From positions 1,984,001 to 2,048,000 of the forward strand of contig NZ_CP184360.1 of NCBI RefSeq assembly GCF_048595755.1: 64,000 nucleotides of DNA, written 5' to 3'. A program made the position numbers and the translations under genes. This stretch comes from Luteococcus sp048595755 (lineage in GTDB: Bacteria; Actinomycetota; Actinomycetes; Propionibacteriales; Propionibacteriaceae). This document shows positions 9,531 to 17,811 of the stretch, in pieces (positions within the stretch are counted from its first letter, which is position 1; every line of letters starts with the position of its first letter). The notes below the pieces were generated by a model, which saw only the letters and a list, made by a program, of their open reading frames with translations, was not told the DNA's origin and did not search any database.

Positions 9531-10463
9531 ATGATCTTTCGTGGTCGCGACGAGCAGTTCGTGGGGGTACTTCCCGGCCAGTTTCCCGCCGAGGGCCAGC
9601 CGGTGGCCGTCGGCAACGTGCGGGGCGGCCATGAGTGGCGCGGCGAGGTGGCGGTGCAGTTCCAGCCGCCCAAGGACGTGGCTCCCGCCCTGGCCGGCAC
9701 GGTGATCGACGGTGTGGTGGATGCGCGTGATCTGGCCGCGATGATGATCGACCTGAGCCTGCGGGGTTGGTTCACCCTGAAGAAGCAGGGCGACGACTGG
9801 CAGCTGAGCCTGCTGCGTCCCATCATTGCCGCCGAGTTGGCACCGGCCGAGGTCCTGTTGCTGCAGGGACTGTTCCCCGGGCAGGTCGAGACGGTCCTGC
9901 TCAGCCAGGCCAAGTCCACGCTGGGCCGCCCGCTGCGGGGCTGTCGCGACGAGCTCTACCGCGAGGTGGTGCACCAGGGCTGGTATTCCCGTGACCCGCG
10001 CCGCGGTCGCCTCGCCCGGCTGGTGCGGGGGAGGGTGCCGCGAACCGCCGGTGGGACCGCGGTGCGGATCCAGACGATGGGCTTTCGCCACTATCTCCGT
10101 ACGGCCGAGGCCAGCCAGATCCGCTTCGAGGAGGCCGCAGACCAGTTCAGTCGCTACCTGCCCTACGCCATGGTCTTCGGAATCGCGGACCGGTGGGCCG
10201 GCGTGATCGCCGAGGTGGTGCGCCGTGAGCAGGTGCTCGACCCGGCCGCCGTTGCCGCGGAGGTCGCCAGCGATCCGGTGGCCTGGGAACTGCTGGGCGG
10301 TCTGGTGGACCTGGCCGGTGCGGGGGTCGAGGTGGTGGATCTCGCCTGCGAGGTGGGCGGCCTGCTCGACCTGGGCGCCGCTCTGGGTGGGATCGGTGAG
10401 GCCTTTGAAGGACTGGGCGACTTCCTCGATGGATTCGACCTGTTCGACCTGTTCGACTTCTGA
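9531..10463 (+). CDS. DUF2207 C-terminal-domain-like cytoplasmic protein
   Basis: This 310-residue protein resembles the C-terminal cytosolic part of DUF2207 membrane proteins. The telling segments are DARDLAAMMIDLSLRGWFTL and GFRHYLRTAEASQIRFEEAADQFSRYLPYAMVFGIADRWA. Unlike typical family members it has no signal peptide, no extracellular DUF2207 domain and no transmembrane helix. The C-terminus is a hydrophobic, Gly/Asp-rich stretch ending GFDLFDLFDF. The start at 9531 follows AAGGGG; an ATG at 9519 is an alternative. The role is unknown. It lies between the nuo operon and a polyprenyl synthase without being clearly part of either. Confidence 0.7.
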   Translation: MIFRGRDEQFVGVLPGQFPAEGQPVAVGNVRGGHEWRGEVAVQFQPPKDVAPALAGTVIDGVVDARDLAAMMIDLSLRGWFTLKKQGDDWQLSLLRPIIAAELAPAEVLLLQGLFPGQVETVLLSQAKSTLGRPLRGCRDELYREVVHQGWYSRDPRRGRLARLVRGRVPRTAGGTAVRIQTMGFRHYLRTAEASQIRFEEAADQFSRYLPYAMVFGIADRWAGVIAEVVRREQVLDPAAVAAEVASDPVAWELLGGLVDLAGAGVEVVDLACEVGGLLDLGAALGGIGEAFEGLGDFLDGFDLFDLFDF

Positions 10464-10497
10464 GGCATCCTGCCGCCCCGAATCCGGGCGCGGGAAG

Positions 10498-10527
10498 TTG
10501 GGGGCGGGGCGGGGCAAGCACTAGGCT
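10498..10527 (+). promoter_or_regulatory. Probable promoter of the polyprenyl synthase gene
   Basis: TTGGGG at 10498-10503 and TAGGCT at 10522-10527 are separated by 18 bases. This is a plausible sigma-70-type promoter about 45 bases before the chosen GTG start. A second possible -10, TACGGT, lies slightly downstream. Confidence 0.5.
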
Positions 10528-10572
10528 GGGTACGGTCTGCATGGACCCCGCCCGCAGGAAATGAGGAGAACC

Positions 10573-11547
10573 GTGACCCACGTCGTGGACGAGGCCTTCG
10601 AGGCCTCGGTGACTGGTCGATTGGCCGTCATCGAGGAAGAACTGGTCAAGGCCGCCGTGGCCGACAGCCCCTTCGTCACCGAGGCGGCGCGTCACATCAT
10701 CAATGCCGGCGGCAAGCGCTTCCGGCCGCTGCTGGTGATCCTGGGCTCCTGCTTCGGTGAGCAGGTCAGCGAGGAAGACCTGGTGCGGGCCGCCCTGGTG
10801 GTGGAGCTCACCCATGTCGCCAGCCTGTACCACGACGACGTCATGGACGATGCCGACATGCGTCGCGGTGCCCCCAGCGCCAATCGTCGCTGGGACAACT
10901 CGATCGCCATCCTGGTGGGCGACTACCTGTTCGCGCGGGCCTCCACCACCGTGGCAGACCTGGGCACCGACTACGTGCGGCTGCAGGCCGAGACCTTCGC
11001 CCGTCTGGTCCAGGGCCAGATCGCCGAGACACGTGGCCCCAGCGCCGAGGAGGATCCGCTGGCGCACTACCTGCAGGTGGTCTCCGACAAGACCGGTTCG
11101 CTGATCGCCACCTCCGCGGTCTTCGGCGGCATGGTGGCCGGCGCCCCCCAGGAATACCTGGCAGCGCTGGACGCCTTCGGCGAGGAGATCGGCGTGGTCT
11201 TCCAGCTCAGCGACGACATCATCGACATCACCAGCGACGAGACCGGCAAGACCCCCGGCACCGACCTGCGCGAGGGGATCCCCACGCTGCCCACGCTGCT
11301 GCTGAAGGCCTCCACGGATCCGGCCGACGAACAGCTCAAGACGATGATCGCCTCGGACCTCAGCTCCGACGATGTGCTGGCCGAGACGCTGGAGCAGCTG
11401 CGCGCCCACCCGGTGATCGAGCAGGCCCGTGCCGAGGTGCAGCGCCATGCCGATCTGGCCCTGGGCCACCTGGCACCGCTGCCGGAGGGCCCTGCCAAGC
11501 AGGCGCTGGCCAAGATCTGCAATGACCTGGTGAGCCGCTCCATCTGA
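10573..11547 (+). CDS. Polyprenyl diphosphate synthase (long-chain, trans)
   Basis: This enzyme condenses isopentenyl diphosphate units onto an allylic primer to build a long all-trans polyprenyl chain. The two aspartate-rich Mg2+-binding motifs are clear: HDDVMDDADMRRG in the first half and QLSDDIIDITSD in the second. GGKRFRPLLV near the N-terminus is also typical. It has about 324 aa. I chose the GTG at 10573 because GAGGAGAACC sits at the right distance; the ATG at 10561 has poor spacing. Placement beside complex I, and no other isoprenoid genes nearby, suggests it makes the menaquinone side chain (hepta- to nonaprenyl), but chain length cannot be read from sequence. Confidence 0.9.
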   Translation: MTHVVDEAFEASVTGRLAVIEEELVKAAVADSPFVTEAARHIINAGGKRFRPLLVILGSCFGEQVSEEDLVRAALVVELTHVASLYHDDVMDDADMRRGAPSANRRWDNSIAILVGDYLFARASTTVADLGTDYVRLQAETFARLVQGQIAETRGPSAEEDPLAHYLQVVSDKTGSLIATSAVFGGMVAGAPQEYLAALDAFGEEIGVVFQLSDDIIDITSDETGKTPGTDLREGIPTLPTLLLKASTDPADEQLKTMIASDLSSDDVLAETLEQLRAHPVIEQARAEVQRHADLALGHLAPLPEGPAKQALAKICNDLVSRSI

Positions 11548-11588
11548 GACGGCTGGCGAGGCCGCAAGACGGCACCTGGACGACGAAA

Positions 11589-11617
11589 GGGGCTCCGCAC
11601 CACTGGTGCGGAGCCCC
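11589..11617. terminator. Bidirectional hairpin terminator
   Basis: A perfect 13-bp stem (11589-11601 with 11605-11617) around an ACT loop has an A-run on one side and TT on the other. It separates the convergent polyprenyl synthase and korB genes and can serve both. Confidence 0.8.
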
Positions 11618-11664
11618 CTTCCACGTCTCAGTGACGCCCGGCCCGGATCACGGGAAGGGCTGGG

Positions 11665-12732
11665 TCACATGATGGTCCAGGTGTCGCGCCCGTCCACCAT
11701 CGCCTGCAGGCCGGACTCGGTGCGCTCGCCCCGCGCCATCGCCACCTGCTCCCGGGCCAGGTCGTCATAGGCGGGGCGCTCGACATTGCGGAAGACGCCG
11801 ATGGGGGAGCGGTGCATCACGCCACCGTCGGTGAGACGGCTCAGCGCGAAGGCCAGCGAGGGATCGGCGTGGTGCTCGTCGTGCACCAGGATCTTGTCCA
11901 GCCCCACCTGCGAGACCTCGACGATCTCGACCGAGCCGTCGCTCTTCTGCACCACGCCCAGGTGGTTGTCGGCGCCGAAGACGATCGGCTCCCCATGGCG
12001 CAGCGGGATGATCGACTCGTCGGAGCCGGTGCCCTTGAGGTCCTCGAAGGCTCCGTCGTTGAAGATCGGGCAGTTCTGGTAGATCTCCACCAGCGCCGTG
12101 CCACGGTAGTCCGCAGCCGCCTTGAGTACCTCGGAGAGGTGCTTGCGGTCGGAGTCGACGGTGCGGGCCACGAAGCCTGCCTCCGCGCCCAGCGCCAGCG
12201 AGACCGGGTTGAAGGGGGTGTCCAGTGAACCCAGCGGGCTCGACTTGGTGACCTTGCCGGTCTCCGAGGTGGGCGAGTACTGGCCCTTGGTCAGGCCGTA
12301 GATGCGGTTGTTGAACAGCATGATCGTCATGTTGACGTTGCGGCGCATGGCGTGGATCAGGTGATTGCCGCCGATGGACAACGCATCGCCGTCGCCGGTG
12401 ACCACCCACACGCCCAGGTCGGGCCGGGTGACGGCCACACCGGTGGCGATCGAGGGGGCCCGACCGTGGATGGAGTGCATGCCGTAGGCGTCCACGTAGT
12501 AGGGGAAGCGCGACGAGCAGCCGATGCCCGAGACGATGACGGTGTTCTCCCGCTTGATGCCCAGTTCCGGCATCAGGCCCTGGAAGGCGGCCAAGATCGC
12601 GTAGTCGCCGCAACCCGGGCACCAACGCACCTCCTGGTCGCTGGTGAAGTCCTTGCGGTTGAGCGGTTCGATGCTGAGCGGCACCCCGGCGAGCCCGCGG
12701 TAGCCGGGAGTCTGGTCGTCGGTGGTGGTCAC
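11665..12732 (-). CDS. korB: 2-oxoglutarate:ferredoxin oxidoreductase beta subunit
   Basis: KorB is the thiamine-diphosphate-binding beta subunit of the enzyme that converts 2-oxoglutarate and CoA to succinyl-CoA while reducing ferredoxin. The 355-aa protein carries VRWCPGCGDYAIL (Fe-S and TPP region), GIGCSSRFPYY and the TPP motif GDGDALSIGGNH followed by NNRIYGLTKGQYSPTS, typical of KorB rather than pyruvate oxidoreductases. The start overlaps the korA stop by 4 bp. The KorAB type lacks a separate 8Fe ferredoxin delta subunit. It is an oxygen-tolerant route for the TCA-cycle step in many actinobacteria. Confidence 0.95.
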   Translation of the reverse strand: MTTTDDQTPGYRGLAGVPLSIEPLNRKDFTSDQEVRWCPGCGDYAILAAFQGLMPELGIKRENTVIVSGIGCSSRFPYYVDAYGMHSIHGRAPSIATGVAVTRPDLGVWVVTGDGDALSIGGNHLIHAMRRNVNMTIMLFNNRIYGLTKGQYSPTSETGKVTKSSPLGSLDTPFNPVSLALGAEAGFVARTVDSDRKHLSEVLKAAADYRGTALVEIYQNCPIFNDGAFEDLKGTGSDESIIPLRHGEPIVFGADNHLGVVQKSDGSVEIVEVSQVGLDKILVHDEHHADPSLAFALSRLTDGGVMHRSPIGVFRNVERPAYDDLAREQVAMARGERTESGLQAMVDGRDTWTIM

Positions 12733-14723
12733 TTCTGCTCCTCAATGGTGTTGGTGCGGGCGGACTCGGCGCGCAGCTGTGCCTGCTCGGAATCGGGCGC
12801 GAGCTCCCCGTCTCCCATGTCCTCGCTGCCGGGCCCGACGGGGGCCTCGGCGTCGGGCACCGGGGTGGTGCCGTTCGCGGCGATCGCGTCGATCTCCTGG
12901 ATCAGGTCGGCCTCGAGCTCGCTGAGCGAGATGGGCAGGCCGAAGACACGCGAGTAGCTGTGCACGTCCACCAGGTACTTGGCGCGCAGCATCATGGCGA
13001 ACTGCCCCAGGTTCATCTCGGGCACGATCACCTTCTCGTAGCGCTTGAGCACCTCGCCCAGGTTGGCGGGCAGGGGATTGAGGTGGCGCACATGGGCCTG
13101 CGCCACCGAGCGGCCGTCCTTGCGGACTCGCCGCACCGCCGCGGTGATGGGGCCGTAGGTGGAGCCCCAGCCGAGCACCAGCACCTTGGCGTCACCGGTG
13201 GGATCGTCCACTTCCACGTCGGGGATGTCGCGGACGATGCCGTCCACCTTGGCCTGGCGTAGCCGCACCATCTTGTCGTGGTTGGCGGGGTCGTAGGAGA
13301 TGTTGCCGGTGCCGTCGGCCTTCTCGATGCCGCCGATGCGGTGTTCCAGGCCGGGGATGCCGGGGATGGCCCAGGCGCGCGCCAACGTCTCGGGATCGCG
13401 CTTGTAGGGCAGGAAGTCCTCGCCCTCGTTGGGGCCGGTGGCAAAGTTCGGGTCGATCTGGGGGATCTGGTCGATCTGCGGGATCCGCCACGGCTCGGCG
13501 CCATTGGCCAGGTAGCCGTCGGACAGCAGCACCACCGGGGTGCGGTAGGTGACGGCGATCCGCACGGCCTCCACGGCCATGTCAAAGCAGTCCGCGGGGG
13601 TGGCCGGGGCGAGCACCGGCACCGGCGCCTCACCATTGCGGCCGTACATCACCTGCAGCAGGTCGGCCTGCTCGGTCTTGGTGGGCATGCCCGTGGAGGG
13701 CCCGGCGCGCTGCACGTCGACGACCACCAGCGGCAGCTCGGTCATCACGCCCAGACCGATCGTCTCGGCCTTCAGGGCGATGCCGGGGCCGGAGGTGGAG
13801 GTGACACCGAGGGCTCCCGCGAAGGAGGCACCCAGGGCGGCACCGACGCCGGCGATCTCGTCCTCGGCCTGGAAGGTGATGACGCCCTCGGCCTTGTGCT
13901 TGCTCAGCTCGTGGAGGATGTCGGAGGCCGGGGTGATGGGGTAGGAGCCCAGGAAGAGCTGCAGGCCGGCCTTCTCCGCGCCGACGATCAGACCGTAGCT
14001 GGTGGCCAGGTTGCCACTGATCTGGCGGTAGACGCCCGGCTTCATCGGTGCCTTGGCCACCTCGTAGCGCACCGCGAACTCCTCGGTGGTCTCACCGTAG
14101 GCGTAGCCGGCGCGGAAGGCGGCGATGTTGGCGTCGCGGATCTCGGGCTTCTTCGCGAACTTCTCGCCCAGGAATTCCTCGGTGCCCTCGGTGGGGCGGC
14201 TGTAGAGCCAGTTCAGCAGGCCCAGCGCGAACATGTTCTTGGAGCGGGCCGACTCCTTGCGGCCCAGCCCGAACTCCTTCACCGAGCCCACGGCCAGGCC
14301 GGTCAGGTCGAGCGCCACCACCTGGTAGTCGGTCAGCGACCCGTCCTCGAGCGGATTGGCCTCGTAACCCACCTTGGTGAGGTTGCGCTTGGTGAATTCG
14401 GCGGTGTCGACCAGCACCAGGCCGCCACGGGGCAGGTCCTTCAGGTTGGCCTTCAGGGCGGCGGGATTCATCGCCACCAGCACGTCGGGACAGTCACCGG
14501 GGGTGACGATGTCGAAATTGGCGAAGTGCAGCTGGAAGCTGGAGACGCCGGGCAGGGTGCCCTGGGGTGCACGGATCTCGGCGGGGAAGTTGGGCAGGGT
14601 GGAGATGTCATTGCCCATGGTGGCCGAATCATGGGTGAAGCGATCACCGGTCAACTGCATGCCGTCGCCGGAATCACCCGCGAATCTGATCACTACTCGC
14701 TCGAGTACATGTACACCAGTCAC
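12729..14723 (-). CDS. korA: 2-oxoglutarate:ferredoxin oxidoreductase alpha (gamma-alpha fusion) subunit
   Basis: KorA is a fusion of the gamma domain (about residues 1-190, beginning VVIRFAGDSGDGMQLTGDRF) with the alpha domain (GSYPITPASDILHELSKH, then TSTSGPGIALKAETIGLG). It pairs with KorB for CoA-dependent 2-oxoglutarate oxidation. Length is 664 aa from the GTG at 14723, chosen because GAGG lies six bases upstream; a longer start at 14765 is possible but has no ribosome-binding site. The C-terminal ~60 residues are an acidic, alanine-rich tail. It diverges from the NuoB-like gene at 14819 across a 95-bp gap. Confidence 0.93.
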   Translation of the reverse strand: MTGVHVLERVVIRFAGDSGDGMQLTGDRFTHDSATMGNDISTLPNFPAEIRAPQGTLPGVSSFQLHFANFDIVTPGDCPDVLVAMNPAALKANLKDLPRGGLVLVDTAEFTKRNLTKVGYEANPLEDGSLTDYQVVALDLTGLAVGSVKEFGLGRKESARSKNMFALGLLNWLYSRPTEGTEEFLGEKFAKKPEIRDANIAAFRAGYAYGETTEEFAVRYEVAKAPMKPGVYRQISGNLATSYGLIVGAEKAGLQLFLGSYPITPASDILHELSKHKAEGVITFQAEDEIAGVGAALGASFAGALGVTSTSGPGIALKAETIGLGVMTELPLVVVDVQRAGPSTGMPTKTEQADLLQVMYGRNGEAPVPVLAPATPADCFDMAVEAVRIAVTYRTPVVLLSDGYLANGAEPWRIPQIDQIPQIDPNFATGPNEGEDFLPYKRDPETLARAWAIPGIPGLEHRIGGIEKADGTGNISYDPANHDKMVRLRQAKVDGIVRDIPDVEVDDPTGDAKVLVLGWGSTYGPITAAVRRVRKDGRSVAQAHVRHLNPLPANLGEVLKRYEKVIVPEMNLGQFAMMLRAKYLVDVHSYSRVFGLPISLSELEADLIQEIDAIAANGTTPVPDAEAPVGPGSEDMGDGELAPDSEQAQLRAESARTNTIEEQK

Positions 14724-14805
14724 CAGGGGCCTCTTTCCGGAACGAAGACAACACTCGACTCCCAAGCCTAACCCCCGGGGAACGCCGGTTCATTCCCCAG
14801 CCCGT

Positions 14806-14821
14806 TAGGCTTCTGGGCGTG
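14806..14821 (+). promoter_or_regulatory. -10 element and leaderless start of the NuoB-like gene
   Basis: TAGGCT at 14806-14811 is followed by exactly 7 bases and then GTG at 14819, so transcription would begin at or next to the start codon. This favours the GTG at 14819 over the ATG three bases later and predicts a leaderless mRNA. Confidence 0.6.
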
Positions 14822-15259
14822 ATGGGTGTTGAACGCGGTGACTACATCGACTGGTTCGGCGACGGCTCGGTGCTGGTCGTCGACCTTGCGCTGGCCTGCT
14901 GCGCCCTCGAATCGGAGTTCGCCGTGCCGCTGGAGGCGTCTCGATTGGCGGAACCCACCGCGGGGTCCATCGTGCTGGCCGTCGTCTCCGGAACTCTGAC
15001 CGATGCCCTGTCGCCCCTTGTCAGGAGTAAGATCGAGGTTCTGGCGCCCGATCGAGTGGTCAGTTTCGGTGCCTGTGCCTGCGCCGGGGGTCCCTACTGG
15101 GATGCGTGGAGCGTCACGAAGGGGGTCGACCAGCTGGTGCCGGTGGACCACTGGATCGCGGGCTGCCCGCCGCCACCCGGGGCCCTGCACGAGGTGGTGT
15201 GCGCAGTGCGTGAGGAAATTGGCCAACGCGCGTCCCTGCAGGAGGAGTCCCGTGACTGA
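14819..15259 (+). CDS. NuoB-like (complex I 20-kDa / hydrogenase small-subunit family) protein
   Basis: This 146-residue protein belongs to the family that holds the terminal N2 [4Fe-4S] cluster in complex I and related hydrogenases. All four ligand positions are present: adjacent Cys27-Cys28 (ALACCALE), Cys86 (FGACACAGGPYWDAW) and Cys116 (AGCPPPPGAL). It is a second NuoB-type gene; the main nuoB lies outside the window. It heads a cluster of overlapping NuoB-, NuoC- and NuoI-like genes divergent from korAB. No quinone-pocket partner (NuoD) is encoded nearby. Function is inferred only as electron transfer. Confidence 0.85.
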   Translation: MMGVERGDYIDWFGDGSVLVVDLALACCALESEFAVPLEASRLAEPTAGSIVLAVVSGTLTDALSPLVRSKIEVLAPDRVVSFGACACAGGPYWDAWSVTKGVDQLVPVDHWIAGCPPPPGALHEVVCAVREEIGQRASLQEESRD

Positions 15260-15851
15260 CCAGCAGCTTCCCCATGGCGTCGAGGACCAGGTCTGCGACG
15301 TCGCGGCCGACCAGTGGCTGGAGAGGTTGACCGAGCTGGCCCACAGCCATCCCTTCCTCGATTGGATCGGTGCGGCCGATGAGCTGGGCCGCAGCGACGA
15401 GCTGCGCGTCGTGGCCCGACTGGTCGACTTCGGTCAGCAACCCGCCCGGGGGGTGCGGCTGCAGACCCGCGTCCCGCGCAACGATCCGCACCTTCCGACG
15501 GCCAGCGGCGTGTTCGCCGGGGCCCTCTGGCACGAGCGCGAGGTGCACGACTTCTACGGCGTCGTCTTCGACGGTGGCGACCAAGCGGTGCTGTTGAACC
15601 ACGCCGCCGCACTGCCGGGCACCGAAGCTCCCTTGCGCAAGGACTTCGTGCTGGGGGCACGCGCCGCCCAGCCGTGGCCCGGCGCCAAGGAACCCGGGCA
15701 GGGTGCCTCGGCGCCGAGTCGACGCAAGATGGCCCCACCAGGGGTTCCCGACCCCAGCATCTGGGGAGACCGAGACCCGCAGCTGGCTGCGGCCAGCGCT
15801 GAAGAGATCGCTGCGGCCGTCGCCGGCGGTCGCGTGAGGAGGCGGCGATGA
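15252..15851 (+). CDS. NuoC-like (complex I 30-kDa subunit) protein
   Basis: This 199-residue protein contains the complex I 30-kDa signature region ALWHEREVHDFYGVVFDG, followed by the LRKDFVLG motif. NuoC has no cofactor; it packs against NuoB and NuoD. The chosen start is the GTG at 15252, overlapping the NuoB-like stop by 8 bp and preceded by GGAGGAG. Its C-terminal ~60 residues are Pro/Ala/Arg-rich and resemble no known domain. The end overlaps the NuoI-like start by 4 bp. It is a paralogue of the complex I subunit whose main gene is outside the window. Confidence 0.82.
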   Translation: MTDQQLPHGVEDQVCDVAADQWLERLTELAHSHPFLDWIGAADELGRSDELRVVARLVDFGQQPARGVRLQTRVPRNDPHLPTASGVFAGALWHEREVHDFYGVVFDGGDQAVLLNHAAALPGTEAPLRKDFVLGARAAQPWPGAKEPGQGASAPSRRKMAPPGVPDPSIWGDRDPQLAAASAEEIAAAVAGGRVRRRR

Positions 15852-16243
15852 GCCAGCCAGAATCGAACCAGCCAGAAACACCACGGGCCCCGATGCACGG
15901 CTCCATCCGCCTGATCGAGGAGAACTGCACCTCCTGCATGATCTGCGCCCGTGAGTGCCCTGCCTGGTGCATCCAGATCGATTCCCACACCGAACGCGTC
16001 GAGGGGCAGGGCGGTGCACCGATCGGTGGTGCTGCCGCCGCTTCGGCCACCTCGGGCTATGCCCGTTCGCGGGAACGTTCGCGCAATGTACTGGACCGCT
16101 TCGAGATCGACTGGTCGCTGTGCATGTACTGCGGCATCTGCGTGGAGCAGTGCCCCTTCGACGCCCTGGAATGGGCCGGTGCCCACGTGGCCAGCGCCAC
16201 CGACCCGGACGGCCTGCGACAAGGACGCGAGCAGCTGCGGTGA
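15848..16243 (+). CDS. NuoI-like 2x[4Fe-4S] ferredoxin protein
   Basis: This 131-residue protein has two complete CxxCxxCxxxCP motifs: Cys27/30/33/37 and Cys92/95/98/102. They are separated by an unusually long (about 55 residue) Gly/Ala- and Arg-containing linker, longer than in the complex I NuoI encoded at 2708. It lacks the N-terminal membrane-anchoring helix region of NuoI. The gene overlaps both neighbours by 4 bp. The partner could be ferredoxin reduced by KorAB or the NuoB/NuoC-like proteins of the same cluster; this is inference from gene order. Confidence 0.85.
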   Translation: MSQPESNQPETPRAPMHGSIRLIEENCTSCMICARECPAWCIQIDSHTERVEGQGGAPIGGAAAASATSGYARSRERSRNVLDRFEIDWSLCMYCGICVEQCPFDALEWAGAHVASATDPDGLRQGREQLR

Positions 16244-17811
16244 GCAGCGTCGCCCCCTTCTCCGTCGCCAACCTCGACCTGCACTGGAGCAGTGTGCGCC
16301 GGGCCTGGGCGGTGCACAATGTGCGCCGCGGTGCCTACGGCACTGGCCTGATCACCCTGGGCTCGCTCACCCCCGCCTACCTGCCGCAGAACTCCCCGTG
16401 GTGGCGGATGCTGCGCTGGCTGCACCTGACCGGCACTCCCGCCCGGGTGCTGGGGACCCTGCTGGTGGTGGCCGGTCTGGCGCTGCTCGTGGACGCCTGG
16501 TTCCGGATGCGCCCCGGAGCACAGCCCGAAGGGGAGGCGGTGGCCTACCACCACCTCAAGCACTGGGCGGTGCTCGGCATCTGGGGCACTCCCTTCCTGC
16601 TCGCACCCCCGATCTTCAGCCACGACGCCTATTCCTATGCCGCGCAGGGGTGGTTGATCCACAACGGGATCAACCCCTACCACGGCAACGTGATGCTGCT
16701 GCCGGGGGCCTTTGCCGACCAGGTGGCCTGGGTGTGGCGACGAACTCCGGCCCCCTACGGCCCACTGAGCCTGCAGATGCAGCACCTGATCGTCGACCTG
16801 ACCGGCTTCGATCCCTATCTCTCGGCGCTGGCGATGCGTCTGCCGGCACTGCTCGGTGTGGTGATGATCGGCCTGTTGGTGCCTCGCATCGCGGTCGACC
16901 TGCGCATGGACCCGGCCCGCGCGGCGTGGATGGCAACCCTCAACCCGGTCCTGGTCATCGACTTCATCGGTGGCGCGCACAACGATGCGCTCATGGTGGG
17001 CCTGATGGTGTTGGGGGTGTGGTTGGCCTTCCGTGCGCGGGGTGCGTGGCTGCCCGCCGCCGTCGTGATCGGGGCGGCGGCCGCGGTGAAACAGCCCGCG
17101 ATCATGGCCGCCTACGCCCTGCCACTGATCGCTCGACCATGGGCCAGCTGGCACTGGCGTGAGGTGCTGGTCACCGCGCTGCGGGTGCTGGTCAGCTTCG
17201 CGCTGGCCATCGGCAGTTTCGCAGGCATCACCCACCTGACCCGGCTGGGGTGGGGCTGGCTGGACGCCGTCGACGTGCCGGGCATGGTGGTGACCTTCTC
17301 TCCCTTCACCATCGTCGGGCAGGCGGCGCAGCTGGTGGCCAACTGGTTCCAGCTCGACCCGTCGGGGGATGCCCTGCTGCGGATCTCGCGGGGGGCCGGC
17401 CTGCTGCTGTCGGTGACGCTGATCGCCATCTATGCGCTCACCGTGGCGCGTCGACGTCCGGTCACCTTCCTCGCCTGGAGCTTCCTGGTGGTGGCGCTGT
17501 GCGCTCCGGCCCTGCACTCCTGGTACGTCCTGTGGGGCGGCGTGCTGCTGCCGCTGACGCGTCCCTCCAAGCGGATGGTGCGCACTGCGGTCTACACCAC
17601 CGTGGTGCTGCTCTCCTATGCCGCGATCAACCTGGCCTGGCGCAACAGCGTCAGCGCCGTGGACTCGATGAACCCGGCCGTCGCGGTGGGGGTGGCAGCC
17701 GTGGCAGGCTTTGCATGGCAGGTACGTACCCATGAACGAGTCACCGATGCGCGCAGGCGACGACGCCACAGGAGGCACCATGACCGAGCAGGATCCGAAG
17801 ACCACGACTGA
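16240..17811 (+). CDS. GT-C mannosyltransferase, MptA/MptB type
   Basis: This 523-residue integral membrane protein has roughly 12-13 hydrophobic segments and resembles polyprenol-phosphomannose-dependent alpha-1,6-mannosyltransferases that build the mannan core of actinobacterial lipoglycans. The FSHDAYSYAAQGWLIHNGINPYHG segment, with an acidic pair near the first extracellular loop, is typical of GT-C enzymes. The start is the GTG at 16240, overlapping the NuoI-like stop by 4 bp, a striking coupling to iron-sulfur genes. The C-terminus is a short Arg/His-rich tail overlapping the next gene by 32 bp. Exact acceptor is not inferable. Confidence 0.78.
   Translation: MSSVAPFSVANLDLHWSSVRRAWAVHNVRRGAYGTGLITLGSLTPAYLPQNSPWWRMLRWLHLTGTPARVLGTLLVVAGLALLVDAWFRMRPGAQPEGEAVAYHHLKHWAVLGIWGTPFLLAPPIFSHDAYSYAAQGWLIHNGINPYHGNVMLLPGAFADQVAWVWRRTPAPYGPLSLQMQHLIVDLTGFDPYLSALAMRLPALLGVVMIGLLVPRIAVDLRMDPARAAWMATLNPVLVIDFIGGAHNDALMVGLMVLGVWLAFRARGAWLPAAVVIGAAAAVKQPAIMAAYALPLIARPWASWHWREVLVTALRVLVSFALAIGSFAGITHLTRLGWGWLDAVDVPGMVVTFSPFTIVGQAAQLVANWFQLDPSGDALLRISRGAGLLLSVTLIAIYALTVARRRPVTFLAWSFLVVALCAPALHSWYVLWGGVLLPLTRPSKRMVRTAVYTTVVLLSYAAINLAWRNSVSAVDSMNPAVAVGVAAVAGFAWQVRTHERVTDARRRRRHRRHHDRAGSEDHD

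Noticed and set aside
7622..9919. 765-codon frame antisense to nuoN
   Set aside because: It is Gln/His/Arg-rich shadow translation of a real membrane-protein gene.
13278..14771. 497-codon frame opposite korA
   Set aside because: Gly/Val/Gln-rich mirror frame without a start signal; korA motifs are complete.
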